A DNA stretch of 64,000 bases from Styela clava (lineage: Eukaryota > Chordata > Ascidiacea > Stolidobranchia > Styelidae): the NCBI RefSeq assembly GCF_964204865.1, contig NC_135254.1, positions 11,475,001 to 11,539,000 of the forward strand, given 5' to 3'. The position numbers were made by a program, and so were the translations under genes. The notes under the pieces are model-generated. The model saw only the letters and a program-made list of their open reading frames with translations, was not told where the DNA came from and made no database searches. This document shows, piece by piece, positions 10,054 through 22,925 of this stretch (position 1 is its first letter; every line of letters begins with the position of its first letter).

Positions 10054-11600
10054 TATAATCCTCCCATATGCTAAAAACCAATGCAAAAGGAATGATCCTG
10101 ACTACAAATCTGATCGCATTTTCAATTCCCAGAATACTTAAGATTAGGTAGGCATGTGACCGACCTTTCACCCCCTGTCTTTTTACAATGACACTTCACG
10201 TTTCTCTCGGCCGAATTTTCTGCACTCTCTGTTTGTGGTAACGTTGGAATGTGAGTATCGACCAAATACGCTATCGATACATCTATCTAATCATACGTGA
10301 CTGTTATGTTAGTATTTCGTGATCTATGAAAAATTCTTGTTTACATTAAATATTTTTGTTTATGTATCAATAGGCTGTCTTGAGATTCCACATAACCCTC
10401 CTAAGTCCTTGCATATACTTTATGGGCGACTGAATGTCTTATACTGGGTCATTCTCGTTAACTGTGAGCATATACATCAAAGCATCGTGTCAGTGTAAAT
10501 GGCAAAGGAAAGCATTATGTGGCATTTGAAAGACCTTTGGATGAATTTAAATGTTAGCCTGAATGTAACGCATTGTTAGCTTACATTATCCAGGAATTCA
10601 ATTGATCATTTGATTGGCATATACATAAATCCAAATAAACGTATTACATATTATCCCCTCGTTTAAACTTCCAAATATTACCAATCCAGAACAAAATCTT
10701 CATAATACAATCAATTTTACGCAATTTAAGTTTTACAACAGACAAATATCGCCTCACGAGATCCCTATCTCATAAATTTTTCATGCAAAAGATTTTTAAT
10801 ACTCTCTTCTTACCACATGGAATAGAAAATAAAGGAATGCTCAGAGTAGCGATTGTTTACACTAAACATCTAACGAGGAAGGGGTGGTACATTTGTATAA
10901 ACAGTAAAATTTCTGTAAATGGTTATCTTTGTCACCCGAAAGGCGCTTTGGAAAGGAAAGAACCAGATTGATGACTCGGTTTGTGAAAAAATATGAGCGA
11001 ATGAAAGTCACATTTTTCTCGTGCGATCTGCTTGTTTATGTTTATCATAAACACGCCGTTCATTATTCATCAGGGAAATACATACTACACTGTAAAAAAA
11101 TTCAGAACCCTCGCCAAAATTCACTATCATTCTGAACCACAACTTCAATTTAATAAATCGGGAATTGTCAAGCCAAGTTTATAATACCGAGTGATATTAT
11201 AAGAACAATTCATTTCCAAGGACACTAGCTGTATACATATGTATTCCAAATTTCGTAAGTCAGGCTTTATTTTTTCACCCATCTTATTGTTATCAAAGTA
11301 TAATAAATTGTATCAAAATTCAACAATATTATGGCCAAAAACACGAATCGATTTGAAATATCATTAAAAGGGACAGGGCGAAAAGATTTATATAGGATTT
11401 ACTTTGAAACGCGATTTCGTCGACAGATTTTACTTCATTAAACTTGGAAACCTCCTAAAAATAACATCCACCATTGGCGGCGGCATTTGCCCATACAAGA
11501 ATCTTATAAACGTTCTTTCTTGCATCAAGAATTCGTGCCTAATGCTGGAATATAATTCATTGATGCGAACTTAGCTATAACGTGTTTCGACAAATGCGAT
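10054..11600. other. Intergenic between convergent genes
   Basis: No supported gene. A minus-strand AATAAA at 11266-11271 is a candidate polyadenylation signal about 330 bp past the C1q gene stop. Short open frames near 10.8-11.1 kb have no recognisable content. Confidence 0.45.
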
Positions 11601-14600
11601 TCAGTCGTGTAAATAATATCCCTGGAAAGTCGATATCATGGCTGTCTTATGCCCTCGAATTGTGCAAGTTCGTAACTTGGTGACATCGACTATATCATTT
11701 TTCGACAATCTCGTGACCAAGGTAGCAAAAAGCGTAACGCCATTGTTGTCCCGGACACCCGTGACGTCATATCCTTCGTACAAGTTTGTGCTTTCACCGA
11801 CTGCTGACGTCGTTTTGGACAAATTCTGACCGTTAACCCGTAGACTTATAGCGCAAGTTGAATCAGTAGAAGAATCGACATAGAGAATATCTTGAGCAGT
11901 TGCGAGGTTTTTGTTAGGCGTCATAACAACCCCGACGTGGAATACGTACAATCCTTCCAAAGTACACGTAAATTTACCACTTTTCTGATCGTACGCAGAA
12001 CCTTCATTTAGCATGATTGCGTCAAATACCACCCTCGGAGTTTCGTCGTTTTTGTAAATTTCAATTGCTGTGTTACTCGATAGAAAAGCAGAGAATGTTG
12101 GTAAGATTTCTGAAATAGAAATCGCAGATTGACTCTTAGTTAGGAATAAAGATGAAAATGCGGCCCAAATCATCATTTGAATAGCCTCTACCATAAAGAG
12201 CCATTGTAATTGAATGGTACATTCTTCGTATGAAAAAAAAAATATGAAAATAATGTTCGATTACAATTACGAAGCATTTTCATCATTATATAGAGTAATG
12301 ATGGCGCATTAGGACATATTTTCAGATTAGTACTCGTGGAATTTGTATAGAAAAAAAAATCGCGATTGATATTCTCAACTATCGACTCATTATGATTTTT
12401 GAGAAGGCTCGTAGATGAAAACGGATAAGTGAGGCAATTGCAACATAAATAATGTACAAAATAAATTCCTATCTTTGCGATTTCTTTATCTGTTTACCTA
12501 ATAACTAAAATAAAAAACTTTTATCGTCATACGAACCTTTTTGCTTGTTACTGACTTCTAGTAAATTTTCAATCAAAGCAAATCTTGGATGCATTTGTTG
12601 TCTTAAAAAATCCTGTGACTTTTTATATTCAACTTGAACGTCTTCCAGTCGTTTGATTCTTGCCATGCAATGTCGAACTTGTGAATTGAGATTTGACATC
12701 GATAAATCTTTGTCAAACAGCGCCAATGGATCGTTCCTGTAAATGACAAATTATACAAGGAGTCCTATATCACTTTGAGTATTTACCAAAAAACTGAAAC
12801 ACGGGCTATGTTGAGAGGAAAGTACTTTTCGTTGATCATGAAGCGGAAATTTATTTGATAAAATATTAGCTCTCACAAAATGTCTGTCAAAGATTCATTG
12901 TCAATAGTTACCTGGGTCGATTGAACATAAGAGCAGTTATATTTTTACTGTTACGTTCACAAAGTTTTTAGGTTTGGCAATGGATGCCTAATTTATCACA
13001 CACTCTTCGTTGGGATTCAGTTGATCGGCGAGGGAGTGAAGAATCGGGACGACATGCAATTTCAACTTAGTGAGGTCAGCAAGCACTCTACAATCAGGTT
13101 ATAACGTGAATGACCATCACAAACTGCTAGTTGTTCCCGGGGTCTGGACAATTATATATACGTGCTTTACAATTAGACATAAACAAAGCCGCTCGTAGCA
13201 TATGGAATTCCACGTTTTCGCATCATGATATCAAACAATGTATCCAAACTTTACTTAGGTTAGGTGGAGTGGATTCTCGCACAGAACTAATGTAGAATAA
13301 CTTACCTTAAAGTCTTAGATGGCTGAATTGGGACGCTCAAGTTTTTCTGAACAGTAACGAGATTGGCCTGCTTCACACCACTATTGGAAACCACCGCTTC
13401 CATTGCTTGGTATGGTGGAGGGGATTCTACTGAATTTGTATTCTGGGAGCCACGAAACGAGATACTCTTCACAGGCTCATCATTCACAATGACCTCAAAA
13501 TATATAGGAGAATGAAATTATTTATGTTTTTCTATATTATATACCGAAATTCGACAATTATGCCATGCTTAAATTAGATCAATTTTGTATATAAATTAAA
13601 ACTAATAGACGTCAGAGATATTATTACCACTGATATTAGTATAAAATAGTGTTAAGATGTATATATTTGGGGATAAGCTATTTCACGCAAGGTTTAAATT
13701 GGATTGAAAAAATGATGTTTTTTAACCTTCGGACAGCTCAAATCCCTGACCATTTTATGGGTATTTTTAAACCTATTTTTTTTGTCAACCATTAAGCCCT
13801 AAATCTTAACTCATGGCTTTTTGAAAGCGTCTGCTAGAGTTCTATTCAGCAATATATCTTTAAAACACACTCATCGAAAAAAATTTTTTGCAAAAAAATT
13901 TCAAAAATTTCTAAAAAAAAATTGAACTTTGAAATATTCTGTGTACAGTAGAGGGTTAATAATTAATTCCTAATTAATTAATTTTTTCTTCAACGTTTTC
14001 GTCAAGTGTTTCCTAACATAACAATACCAAAACGACTATTATAGCATAAATGGTTATTACTCTGAAATTCACAATTGTATTTACAGTATTGTCAAGTTCA
14101 AGGTCAAATTACCGATATTGATGACGTCACAGCTCTTATTATTACTGCACAGACCACCCCCAATGCAAAAAAATTAAATTTTTTCGACGGAAATGCGCGT
14201 AGAACGACGTAAACAATCCCATACGCACATTTACGCGGTAAAATTACCATTAATTTTACGTTTTTTTTACATACAAAAAATCTCCATACCTCTGCCAACT
14301 ATGGAGCAGTCGAAATCATATTTATCAAAACAACACAGCGCCAGGGATGGTCAGGGATAGTTAGTATGACTGAAAATACATGCTAAAACAATAATAAGTC
14401 GTTATAAAGAAGTATTTCCTGTCTGAGCTGAGTCGACATTTTCAGACGTCTGACAGGCAATTTTGAAATCCACGCTATTTATACGATTCGCACTTTGCGT
14501 CACGGCTGGAAGGTTTTATCGCTTCTCTCATACCAGGGCATTACGTCAATAAACAGCTAAGAGCGATAGTAACAGTAGGTTACCATGAGCTAGCCTTAAT

Positions 14601-17144
14601 AGCGCTGGAAAGCCCATATGGGCTTACCGGCTGTGGGAGGGTTAATATCGGACCAAACTTTGCAACTAAGAAAATACAGCATGTCACTGCAAAGAGAGCT
14701 ATTTTGCGTATCGTAGCATATCGTAAATTTCGTGGGAAAAAGATTGTTGTTTTGTAGAATTCGGAAAATTGTTCTGTTGATAGTTGAACTAACCTTGCCA
14801 AAAGATACATCACTCATAAATGTATTATTAAAATTTTCCCGAATTCCCATTTTCCACTTTAGCCATAATATTTCTGAACGAAGCTCCCTGCATTCTCGTA
14901 ATCTGTTGTAGTTCTCAATGCCTTTAAAAAGAAAAAATATTGAGAATTATAAATTGTAAAGCAAAGTATAATTGCATATCCAGACTTAGTTATGCAGATT
15001 TAGATTTTCAATATAACACAAGGAAACATGGCCGTGTATTCACTTATAAAACGGGGAACATACAATGTCATCGCACATGATTTGGAATCAAGAAACAACG
15101 CAACCATTTGATATCGCTGTGTGTAGAATGGGAATCTTTGCCATCTTTGTAATAAAAATTGTATACGATTTTCGTGCCTACAACATGAGATAAATATAAA
15201 ATCAAATATTAATAAGCATTAGTTAGTAAGTTGAAGCATTGTATTCGTTCATTTCATGGCCTCTAAGCAAGACTTAGACAAGCAAATATCGGAATATTCA
15301 AAACTGATGGTGAAGAATGCTAGTTGATTAGTCCGATTCACTTCAGCGTTCGGTGGGCGGCATTACCTAAATTTATATTATAAAACAAGATTATATTTCA
15401 AAGTAGTTTTGAAATGATTAGCAAAGCATTGACTTGGCATTATTCATAATTGAAGGCTTTTGAAGACTCGTATTTCTAGGAGATTTATTTACGCACGGTT
15501 TTGATAGATTCTCAAACTCTAGATGATATTCCTCAACCGGAGCAAATCAAAGAAAGAACTCAATTGATTGCAAAAACTAAAAACATTGGGTATATGAGTT
15601 CACTAGAAAATACGTTATTAGTGCAGTGATTCTCCTTGGTTAGTTCATGCTAAGAAAAGTTTATGATGGCCACAATTAAAGTACGCGTATTCTTTCTGTC
15701 TGCTCACAATTAAATTATGCGGAAAGCTCGCTCGTGATCGAATTGAGATGACTAAAATAAAATAAATATTACGATTAAAAATAATTCTTTATTTTATCTT
15801 ATCGTATCATTCAGTTGGTTAAAGCAAAATTGCTATCTCAGGAAATCCGCAGTGCGGTTTTTATGATTTTAGTTTTAAGAATATATTTTCTAAGGTTTTT
15901 CTAGTTGTTTTTGACTTTATGTGATATATAAAGGGCAAATCAATCGACAATCCCACAGAGCCTCATCGTCTGTTGCTAGTTGACAAATAAGTCGTTTTAA
16001 TTTTTACGGTCCACTAAGCTAGTCAACTGAGGATAAAATTAATGTCAGAAATTTGTTCCGGACAAGATGTACAAAATAAGTTGATCGATGTAACACTATG
16101 TAAAAATTCAAGGAAATTTTACTTAATTTATAAAGCAACTTGTACTAGAAAAAATCACTCAATGACGAAATTATTCAATAGTAAGATTATGTAAAATTGT
16201 CGTCGAAAGAGATCATATTTTTGTAAGTCTTTTAATTCACCTTCACGCGTTTTCAATGCCAAACTTAAATGACTATCCAATAGTACAAAAATCGATGAAC
16301 CTTTCTGTGACATACCGGCGTATCTATATATTTACATTTCAAACACTCTAAGTATGAATTAGCTCTTCACGAAACGAACTTCGTCCTCAGGGAACAGCTT
16401 TCCCGTTCCCGATTTGGGAGCGATTGTTCATGTCAAAATGAGCCGTCTATTATGTCTATTTGGGAGACTCTTTAGACTTATTTTTACAATATAAGAATTT
16501 TTCAGAAAACAGTGATGTTTGTTAAAAGTAAGAAACAACGTGGCCACGCCGTAAAAGTGATACCCCGATATAAACTCTAAAAAAATTTTAAAATACAAAT
16601 AAAAAGTGAATTTTAAATTTTGTGAGTTTTCATTGGTGTCAAATTTCGGTGAACCATCATGAAATGAAAATCCAATTTAGCACGACAAACCCCTTCCGCC
16701 GTGCTGGATTGTTTCATTTCGTGTTCAGGTGAAAATTTTTCAATACTGTTGTATAAACATTAAAGTTTATGAATCAGATTATTATAGTTCAGTCAAGTCG
16801 AATTCCTCTTGATTTTGCAATCGGTTCGATTAATGTTCGAATTTGAATCGCATGTTTATATATCTTCACATCGACCTTTGTACATTTTAATTGAACAAAA
16901 AGTAGGTAATCGATGGTTACTGCTTTAGTGAAGCATTATTCATTAGTTCCTGTAACTTACCTAAATGAATTACAACACAGGTTGTTAAAATTCCCGAAGT
17001 GACACAAAATACGAGTACACAGTTGATAAAACGAAGATGCCTTTTCGGGGCTCGTTTTATCTCAGAAATAAGTCCGTTCCGACCCGGAAAAGTCTTTTCG
17101 TTATCCTGCTTTATGCCGCCATCCACCTCGGTGTCGCTCTTCAT
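11601..17144 (-). CDS. Type II membrane protein with C-terminal C1q domain
   Basis: Five minus-strand exons, 17144-16961, 14921-14794, 13493-13306, 12736-12537 and 12109-11601, join in frame to 402 residues. A polar N-terminus (about 1-38) precedes one hydrophobic segment, FINCVLVFCVTSGILTTCVV (about 39-60), with no signal peptide. This predicts an N-in, C-out protein. Exon 2 (62-104) is charged and helical. Exon 3 is polar and contains SPPPYQAM, a PPxY motif that would be extracellular in this topology. Exon 4 looks helical, possibly a coiled coil for oligomerisation. The last exon is a C1q/TNF-like domain with the hallmarks FSAFLSSN, VVFDAIMLNEGSAYD and GKFTCTLEGLYVFHV, ending YYLHD. C1q-domain proteins act as trimeric recognition or adhesion modules. 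No collagen repeat is present. Ligand and role are unknown; an innate-recognition role is possible. Confidence 0.85.
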
Positions 17145-18456
17145 GTTTCAATCAGTTGTTATGCTGTTTTTGAAGTAATGGAGAAATAGGATATTTCATC
17201 TACAAGCTCTGAAATTTTAACAAAGTAGATAAGATATGGACATATCAAAAACTCTATCTTAAATTTTGTTTATTTTGCCGCCCGACACAAGTTGGAAACT
17301 GTTGCTATAACGACTATGGCTATTTTGTAATGTATATGTATATTCTCAATTACCGGCGCCGTTTAGGCCCACTCATGAGCGTGGCTAGCCAAAATACAGT
17401 ATAAACAATTCGAAGATAACATTTCAATTATGATTTAAACGATGAGTATTCAGAATTTATCATGAAGTAATTTTTCTGTTTTGTAATTTTGTAATTCAAT
17501 CTACTCTTTTGTAAAAGGGTAAGTATCTCTGAATCTACGTACAATCAAGCCCTACTCATTCTACTAATATTTTTTCAGTTCTTCAAGATGCAAGTTGATA
17601 CTATACTGTCCGCTTATTTATGCATACTACCCTGGCTAAGTGCGCATAAAACAATAGAATAGAGTAATAGACCATGACCTCTCACACATGCCACCGTGTT
17701 TGTCATTGGCAATATTGAGTGCGTGCGATTCATTTTAGGATAAATACAACTCAAATCTATTTCTACCAATCCACTCAACCTAAAATTGAATACTTATACG
17801 TGAAGTATTGCGAAACCGCCAACGTCGTGAAGACTTCATATCGAAATATGGGGATTCGAGTCTAACATTATTCATTATTTATTACGCTGGCCAGATACAG
17901 AATACAAATTAGTATACTCTTTTCATTTTTGCAAATCACATTCTTTATTATCTCGATGCACATTAAAATGAATATATTAGGTTGCGACATTAGTTCTTCA
18001 TAGTACTCGAGTGTCTGATTCTTCTTTTACATCGTCTTTCGCTATTTCTTCCAGCTTTACCACGAGAGTAACGACACTTGGCACAATCCCGTACACAAAA
18101 CGAAAGTTTTTCCTAATGCATTATATCTCGTAGGAATTCTCTCTTATCCATAATTTCCCGATCTTGGCATTTGGTCAAATCCCTTCACTGCAAAACTAAA
18201 ATGGAAATAATTTCCTAATGTCCTAAAAATATTTTTGTAGCCTCACTGATTGCAAATTTGTGAACTAATGGGGTGCGTATCATTTTCAACATATTTATGA
18301 TAGTCAAATAATGTTAATCAATTGTGTTTTTAGGATATTGAGGCATTACCAAATGCTACAAAATCGTTTTATGCTGCTAGTGCGTTCTCAGCACCCACTA
18401 AATGATTGCACAATTAATAACAAAATATTCACTCACTGGGTAATGTACCTTTAGCA
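17145..18456. other. Intergenic, no supported gene
   Basis: Upstream of the C1q gene. I see no coding, RNA or repeat feature here. Confidence 0.45.
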
Positions 18457-18632
18457 CTATGGTTCCCAACCTTTCAGTACTCATGGCGCCCTGTTCACCA
18501 TTTTGCTCAAATAATTCATGTATATACATAAGGAAGCGAAAACACCCTGTAAACGGATTTAACCTTCTCGGGTAATGAAAATAGGAAGAACGGGGAGCTC
18601 TCTTATAACGAGCCGTCAGTTGGGAACCGCTG
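18457..18632. mobile_element. hAT-like MITE, 176 bp
   Basis: The ends CTATGGTTCCCAAC and GTTGGGAACCGCTG are inverted with two mismatches and match the widespread hAT terminus CAGxGGTTCCCAA. The flanks give no convincing 8-bp duplication, so the insertion is old or the ends are slightly off. Confidence 0.7.
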
Positions 18633-21600
18633 TTTAAGTAAGAACTCGTACGGGTATAAGATTTGTATAATAAATTAAGAAATATTCCACTACTCTTATA
18701 GGTTGTTAATATTTGTGCATGCCGGATCGCGAATTTGATTGGTTATGACTCAAAGCTCACATCTCACATTATTAACTAATTATTATTAAATGATTTAGTG
18801 CACTTTCTCCGAACTTTTTCTATTTTTGATTTGTTGTAAAATAGAGTCTCAAATACAATCCAGAAAAATAAAATGACGCAGGTATCAGTAAAGATAATTG
18901 AATAAATATGTACCTGGATTTATTTGTCTTGTAATTCAATATTTATGGTTTAATACGCATTGCATGGCATTTATTTGATGGCACTATTTGAAGCAAAATT
19001 AGACCACTGGTATACAAAGCTTGTTCGAGGAAGATTACATTTTCGAAGTTTGACATCAAGTATCGTATAACAGTGAATGGCAACCTTGACGAAATTATCA
19101 TACAACATCTAGACATAATATGTCCGCGGTTCGAACTAATCCGCCATTTGAAACACCTGACAATATTTCAACCTAAAATATGCATGCGACCACAAAAACT
19201 GAATATGGCATTTAGCCCAAATCATATCTCGACATGACGTATTTCGTGTTTTTAAGTTGTTTTCGAACGCAAAAGTCAGATAGGGGGGGTGCTTATATGT
19301 TAAAAGTTGCCCAGTAAATCTTTTCCAATATTTTCAGAAAGGAAGCTTGAGAAAAAGCCAGTCAGAAAAGCCTTCAGACAGCATTTAGATGTGCCACAGT
19401 AACCCATGTGGTGTGTTGTTTTGTCCTTAATTTCACCATAGTACGCTTTTTATTCACATAAACTCTCGATAAAAATACAATATTTTTAGCAGTGAACGAA
19501 ACAGCATGCAATTTACATGAAGGCGTCTCGCCGTGGCTTGTATCGAGATCGAATGCCAATACTACGCTTGTGCGTTCGAATTTGTATCCGAAATCCTAAG
19601 AATACATCATCAATAATATATTGAAAGAGATTAATATGCGCAAACAGTAGGAATTCCCGAATTCTACGACACTTTAAAAGCTATGTCAATAAACATGTTG
19701 GATAGCGTGCGGTCATACATTTCTCCTCGGCATGTTCATGCGGTTTGAACATCTTGAAAATGTAGGATTTATTTTAAATGTATGAATTAACGAAGGTGAG
19801 CGGCTAGATTGCTGAGAACATACCAATTTTTGTTTATTTGCTTGAATTGAAAACATAGTAATAAGAATCACAGGTCGTTCATAAACTAATGTTAATGTAA
19901 AGCATCTAATTTTGAACCCAAATTATCACTTGAAATTTAGACAACGAGAATTGATGAAAAATAACCAATCGCAAACAGCGAATTTCTCATAATATTTCGG
20001 CACTTGGACTTACCCGAGTGTAAAACTTATAAACTGTTAAATCTTGCGTAATAAGTAATCGTCTTAATTTATCGCGGTAAATGTGTTCTGCCACTTAGGA
20101 AACTACCAATTATGCATATTGAATGTGGTTGAAAGAGTATGTTGTTATCACCTGAACAGTCTTCTTTTGAACAATTATAAATCTCCCGAATTGAGATGTT
20201 TATTAAAACACGACAAGAAACAAGGCAGCTTCAACAAACCGCAAAACGCCACATGAATTATTAAGCATAGATGTCAACTTTGTGATTTTTAGTTCTACGG
20301 GTAAATACAGTATAAATTGTGTCATGTCGGCCAGGTATGATTTTACGTTTATTCTATAAAATTGTTGACGTCGTTTTATTTAATCAGTTCCGGTTTTAAG
20401 TTCTGTCTGAGTATATTGTCGATCAAATCAGTGGGCGTATGAATATAAATAATACATGAAAAGAAAATAAGTGCATTGTGCGATTCAGGTGATCTTTTTT
20501 GGAATAATAGCGGTGTATACGGCAATTAATCCCCCACGTCATCAGTGCCAGATTAGGGCATGGCCTGCGTAACGAATTCTTCAACTTTCCACTTATAAGA
20601 TACGTACCGTCGCACACACATCTGTAATCGCCCGATAAATATGTACGAGTACATCTGTCCGCAAAATTCACAATGCTGATTGATGGTCGGAGATATTTCG
20701 TTTAAAACAGACTTTGTATTGAATGCACGCTGCTTTGTTGGACACGTAGTGGACATAATGATCGTTTTGTTGTTCCTGTTCTTTGACACGTTTTGAAGAA
20801 ATCGCTTTTCTCTTTGATTACTGGGCCAATTGCTTTGTGAAATTTTCAGTGGTTAAAGATGGAATTTTCCTCCAGAAGGCTATTACTTTTATTTCTTTGC
20901 TATGACGTCATCAAAATTATGTGGCGATACGTGTTTCTCTTGTTGCTGTAATATATATTTAGGACTTCACACACGATATGGCGACTTGCGGGAGAGATCA
21001 CTTTCTGGTAACCAAGGTTGATAATATATTCCCCCGTGAATGGATAAAAATATCCACGGCTGCAAATGTACTTGGAAGCGAACCTTCATAGGTGCAGATG
21101 GCCACGAGTGCATATGTACGTTAGTGAAAATGTCCCGTGTACAAATATTCATGGGTGTATTTTCGGATTCGGGGCGAAATCATCCATGGGTGCAAACATC
21201 TATTAGTCTAAAAGTTCGTGGTCATTTTCACAGCCTGATGATATTCGAATGGATTCGAGTGGACATTTCAAAGTACTTATTTTAGTACCCGATAACAGCA
21301 TTTGATATGATTTTTATTTGTGATGTGTTAGAAGAGGTACGCTACGTAGTCTTGTAGTAAAATCTGCAGTTTGTTTCCTCGCGTTACAATATTTCTGATG
21401 GTAGTCAACGTACCCTTATTTCATAAGTCTTCTTTAAGGGCCCAGTACTGCAGTTTTTGTTCCAATGCTCCCTAACGGTGTCAATCGTACCGTTCTTATC
21501 CACGATCTCATTGAAGCAAACACTTGTCCAAAAAATGGTTCATAAACATTTTCGAAAATGCTGACAGTTTTGGCTGACTGAATAAAGTGTGACTTCCTCA

Positions 21601-21820
21601 TAATCAAAATGTTTAATTACCAATTCTATTCATGCATACGTTTGGAACCGTATCGTGAATCAGAAGTTCGGGTGATTAATAACGTCGAACCAGGACATTA
21701 CACAGTCATGAAGCCATAACGTCACTATTTCCTCTCGCTAGTCATATTGCGCACGATCTAATTTTACTACGTTAGTAACAATTTTTATCAGTTGCGCTGA
21801 AAGCTTGAGGGACGACGCAA
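18633..21820. other. Intergenic, no supported gene
   Basis: This is a 3.2-kb AT-rich stretch without recognisable genes. At 20990-21260 are several ATCCATGGGTGCAAA-like motifs resembling those in the foldback repeat at 7148-7319, perhaps a related decayed repeat. A splice-acceptor-like TTTTTATCAG ends 29 nt before the Rho start at 21821. Confidence 0.45.
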
Positions 21821-22390
21821 ATGCAAAAGATCAAGTGTGTTGCAGTTGGTGATGGAGGCGTGGGAAAAACTTGTTTGTTTTGGACATACGCAATGAAAGA
21901 ATTTCCGCAATCTATACCGACAATACAGGACCACGCATTATGCATTTCAAGAGATAATAGTATATATAATTTAGGACTTTTCGATGCCGCTGGAGAAACG
22001 GAAGATAAACTGAGACCGCTAATGTATCCAGGTACGGACGTAGCGTTGGTCTGTTTTTCAGTGGTATCGCCACAAAGTTTTGAAAGTGCCAAGTCAAAAT
22101 GGATACCAGAAATTTTACAGCATTGTCCCGATGCCCCATTCATTCTGGTTGGTACAAAATCGGATCTGCGAGATGATATTGCAACACTGGAAAAATTATC
22201 AAGTGTGAATGAAACTCCTGTAACCGTAGAACAAGGACAAGACACAGCTCAAACACTTGGAGCAGCTGACTATGTGGAATGTTCAGCACAGACATTGTTA
22301 GGCGTAGAAGACACCATAAATCACGCTGTAGACGCTGTTTTGCTGAACTTCAGTGCAAAATCGAAACGGACAAAATGTTCTATTTCATAG
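21821..22390 (+). CDS. Rho-family GTPase (Rac/Cdc42-like), intronless
   Basis: A single open frame of 189 residues. The motifs run in order: P-loop GDGGVGKTCLF (10-20), switch I with IPTIQDHA (conserved Thr), G3 DAAGETEDKLRPLMYP, G4 GTKSDLRDD, Rho insert region (ATLEKLSSVNETPVT), G5 YVECSAQ, a basic tail KSKRTK and a CaaX box CSIS. The CaaX type predicts farnesylation and membrane targeting. In G3 the usual DTAGQE is DAAGET. The catalytic Gln61-equivalent is therefore Glu, and intrinsic GTP hydrolysis may be slow. It resembles Rac/Cdc42 most, but switch I departs from TVFDNY, so it is an orphan Rho paralogue. A candidate AATAAA lies at 22652-22657. Confidence 0.92.
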   Translation: MQKIKCVAVGDGGVGKTCLFWTYAMKEFPQSIPTIQDHALCISRDNSIYNLGLFDAAGETEDKLRPLMYPGTDVALVCFSVVSPQSFESAKSKWIPEILQHCPDAPFILVGTKSDLRDDIATLEKLSSVNETPVTVEQGQDTAQTLGAADYVECSAQTLLGVEDTINHAVDAVLLNFSAKSKRTKCSIS

Positions 22391-22925
22391 ATTTCGATTA
22401 CAATAGTTTTTTATTTTTATTTTACATGGAATTAAAGCGATATTTTTTCAAATTAGAATATCATCATTGGTGACAGGCAAGTTGAAGCTTCGCTCAAAAA
22501 TAACAGATAATTTTTATCTGAGCATCAGTATTTTAGGTACCGGTACGGATTTGTTTTATCCCGTTTGAATTCGATAAGCTATTTAGGAATAGCTGTTTAG
22601 AACACATTCATTTACAAAATATGTTAGAATACCGTGAATATGGAGAGCTGCAATAAATTGTATGGAGATCACATCTGGTAAACAATAAGCTGACATAGCG
22701 AAATGCGAGAAACAATGGCAAAATGCTATGCATATATTTGCTTCAGTCATTTTCTGTTCACTACATTAGCGAAGCCATCTGCATAAAACCATATGTTGGA
22801 GCATCGATTAGTTAGAATATACCGATAGATACCCACTCCACGAAATAAAAATGGCACATATAGCTTCACGACAACGCGGGTTTTCCCAGCCGGGCAAGAA
22901 TTCCTCCCAATGATATATATATATA
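22391..22925. other. 3' region of the Rho gene
   Basis: This contains a candidate polyadenylation signal AATAAA (22652-22657), about 260 bp past the stop. It ends in a short (TA)n run that forms the target of the next element. Nothing else is seen. Confidence 0.5.

Noticed and set aside
13735-14360. Possible inverted-end element (ATCCCTGACCAT near both sides)
   Set aside because: Only about 12 bp match and no target duplication is visible; too weak to call.
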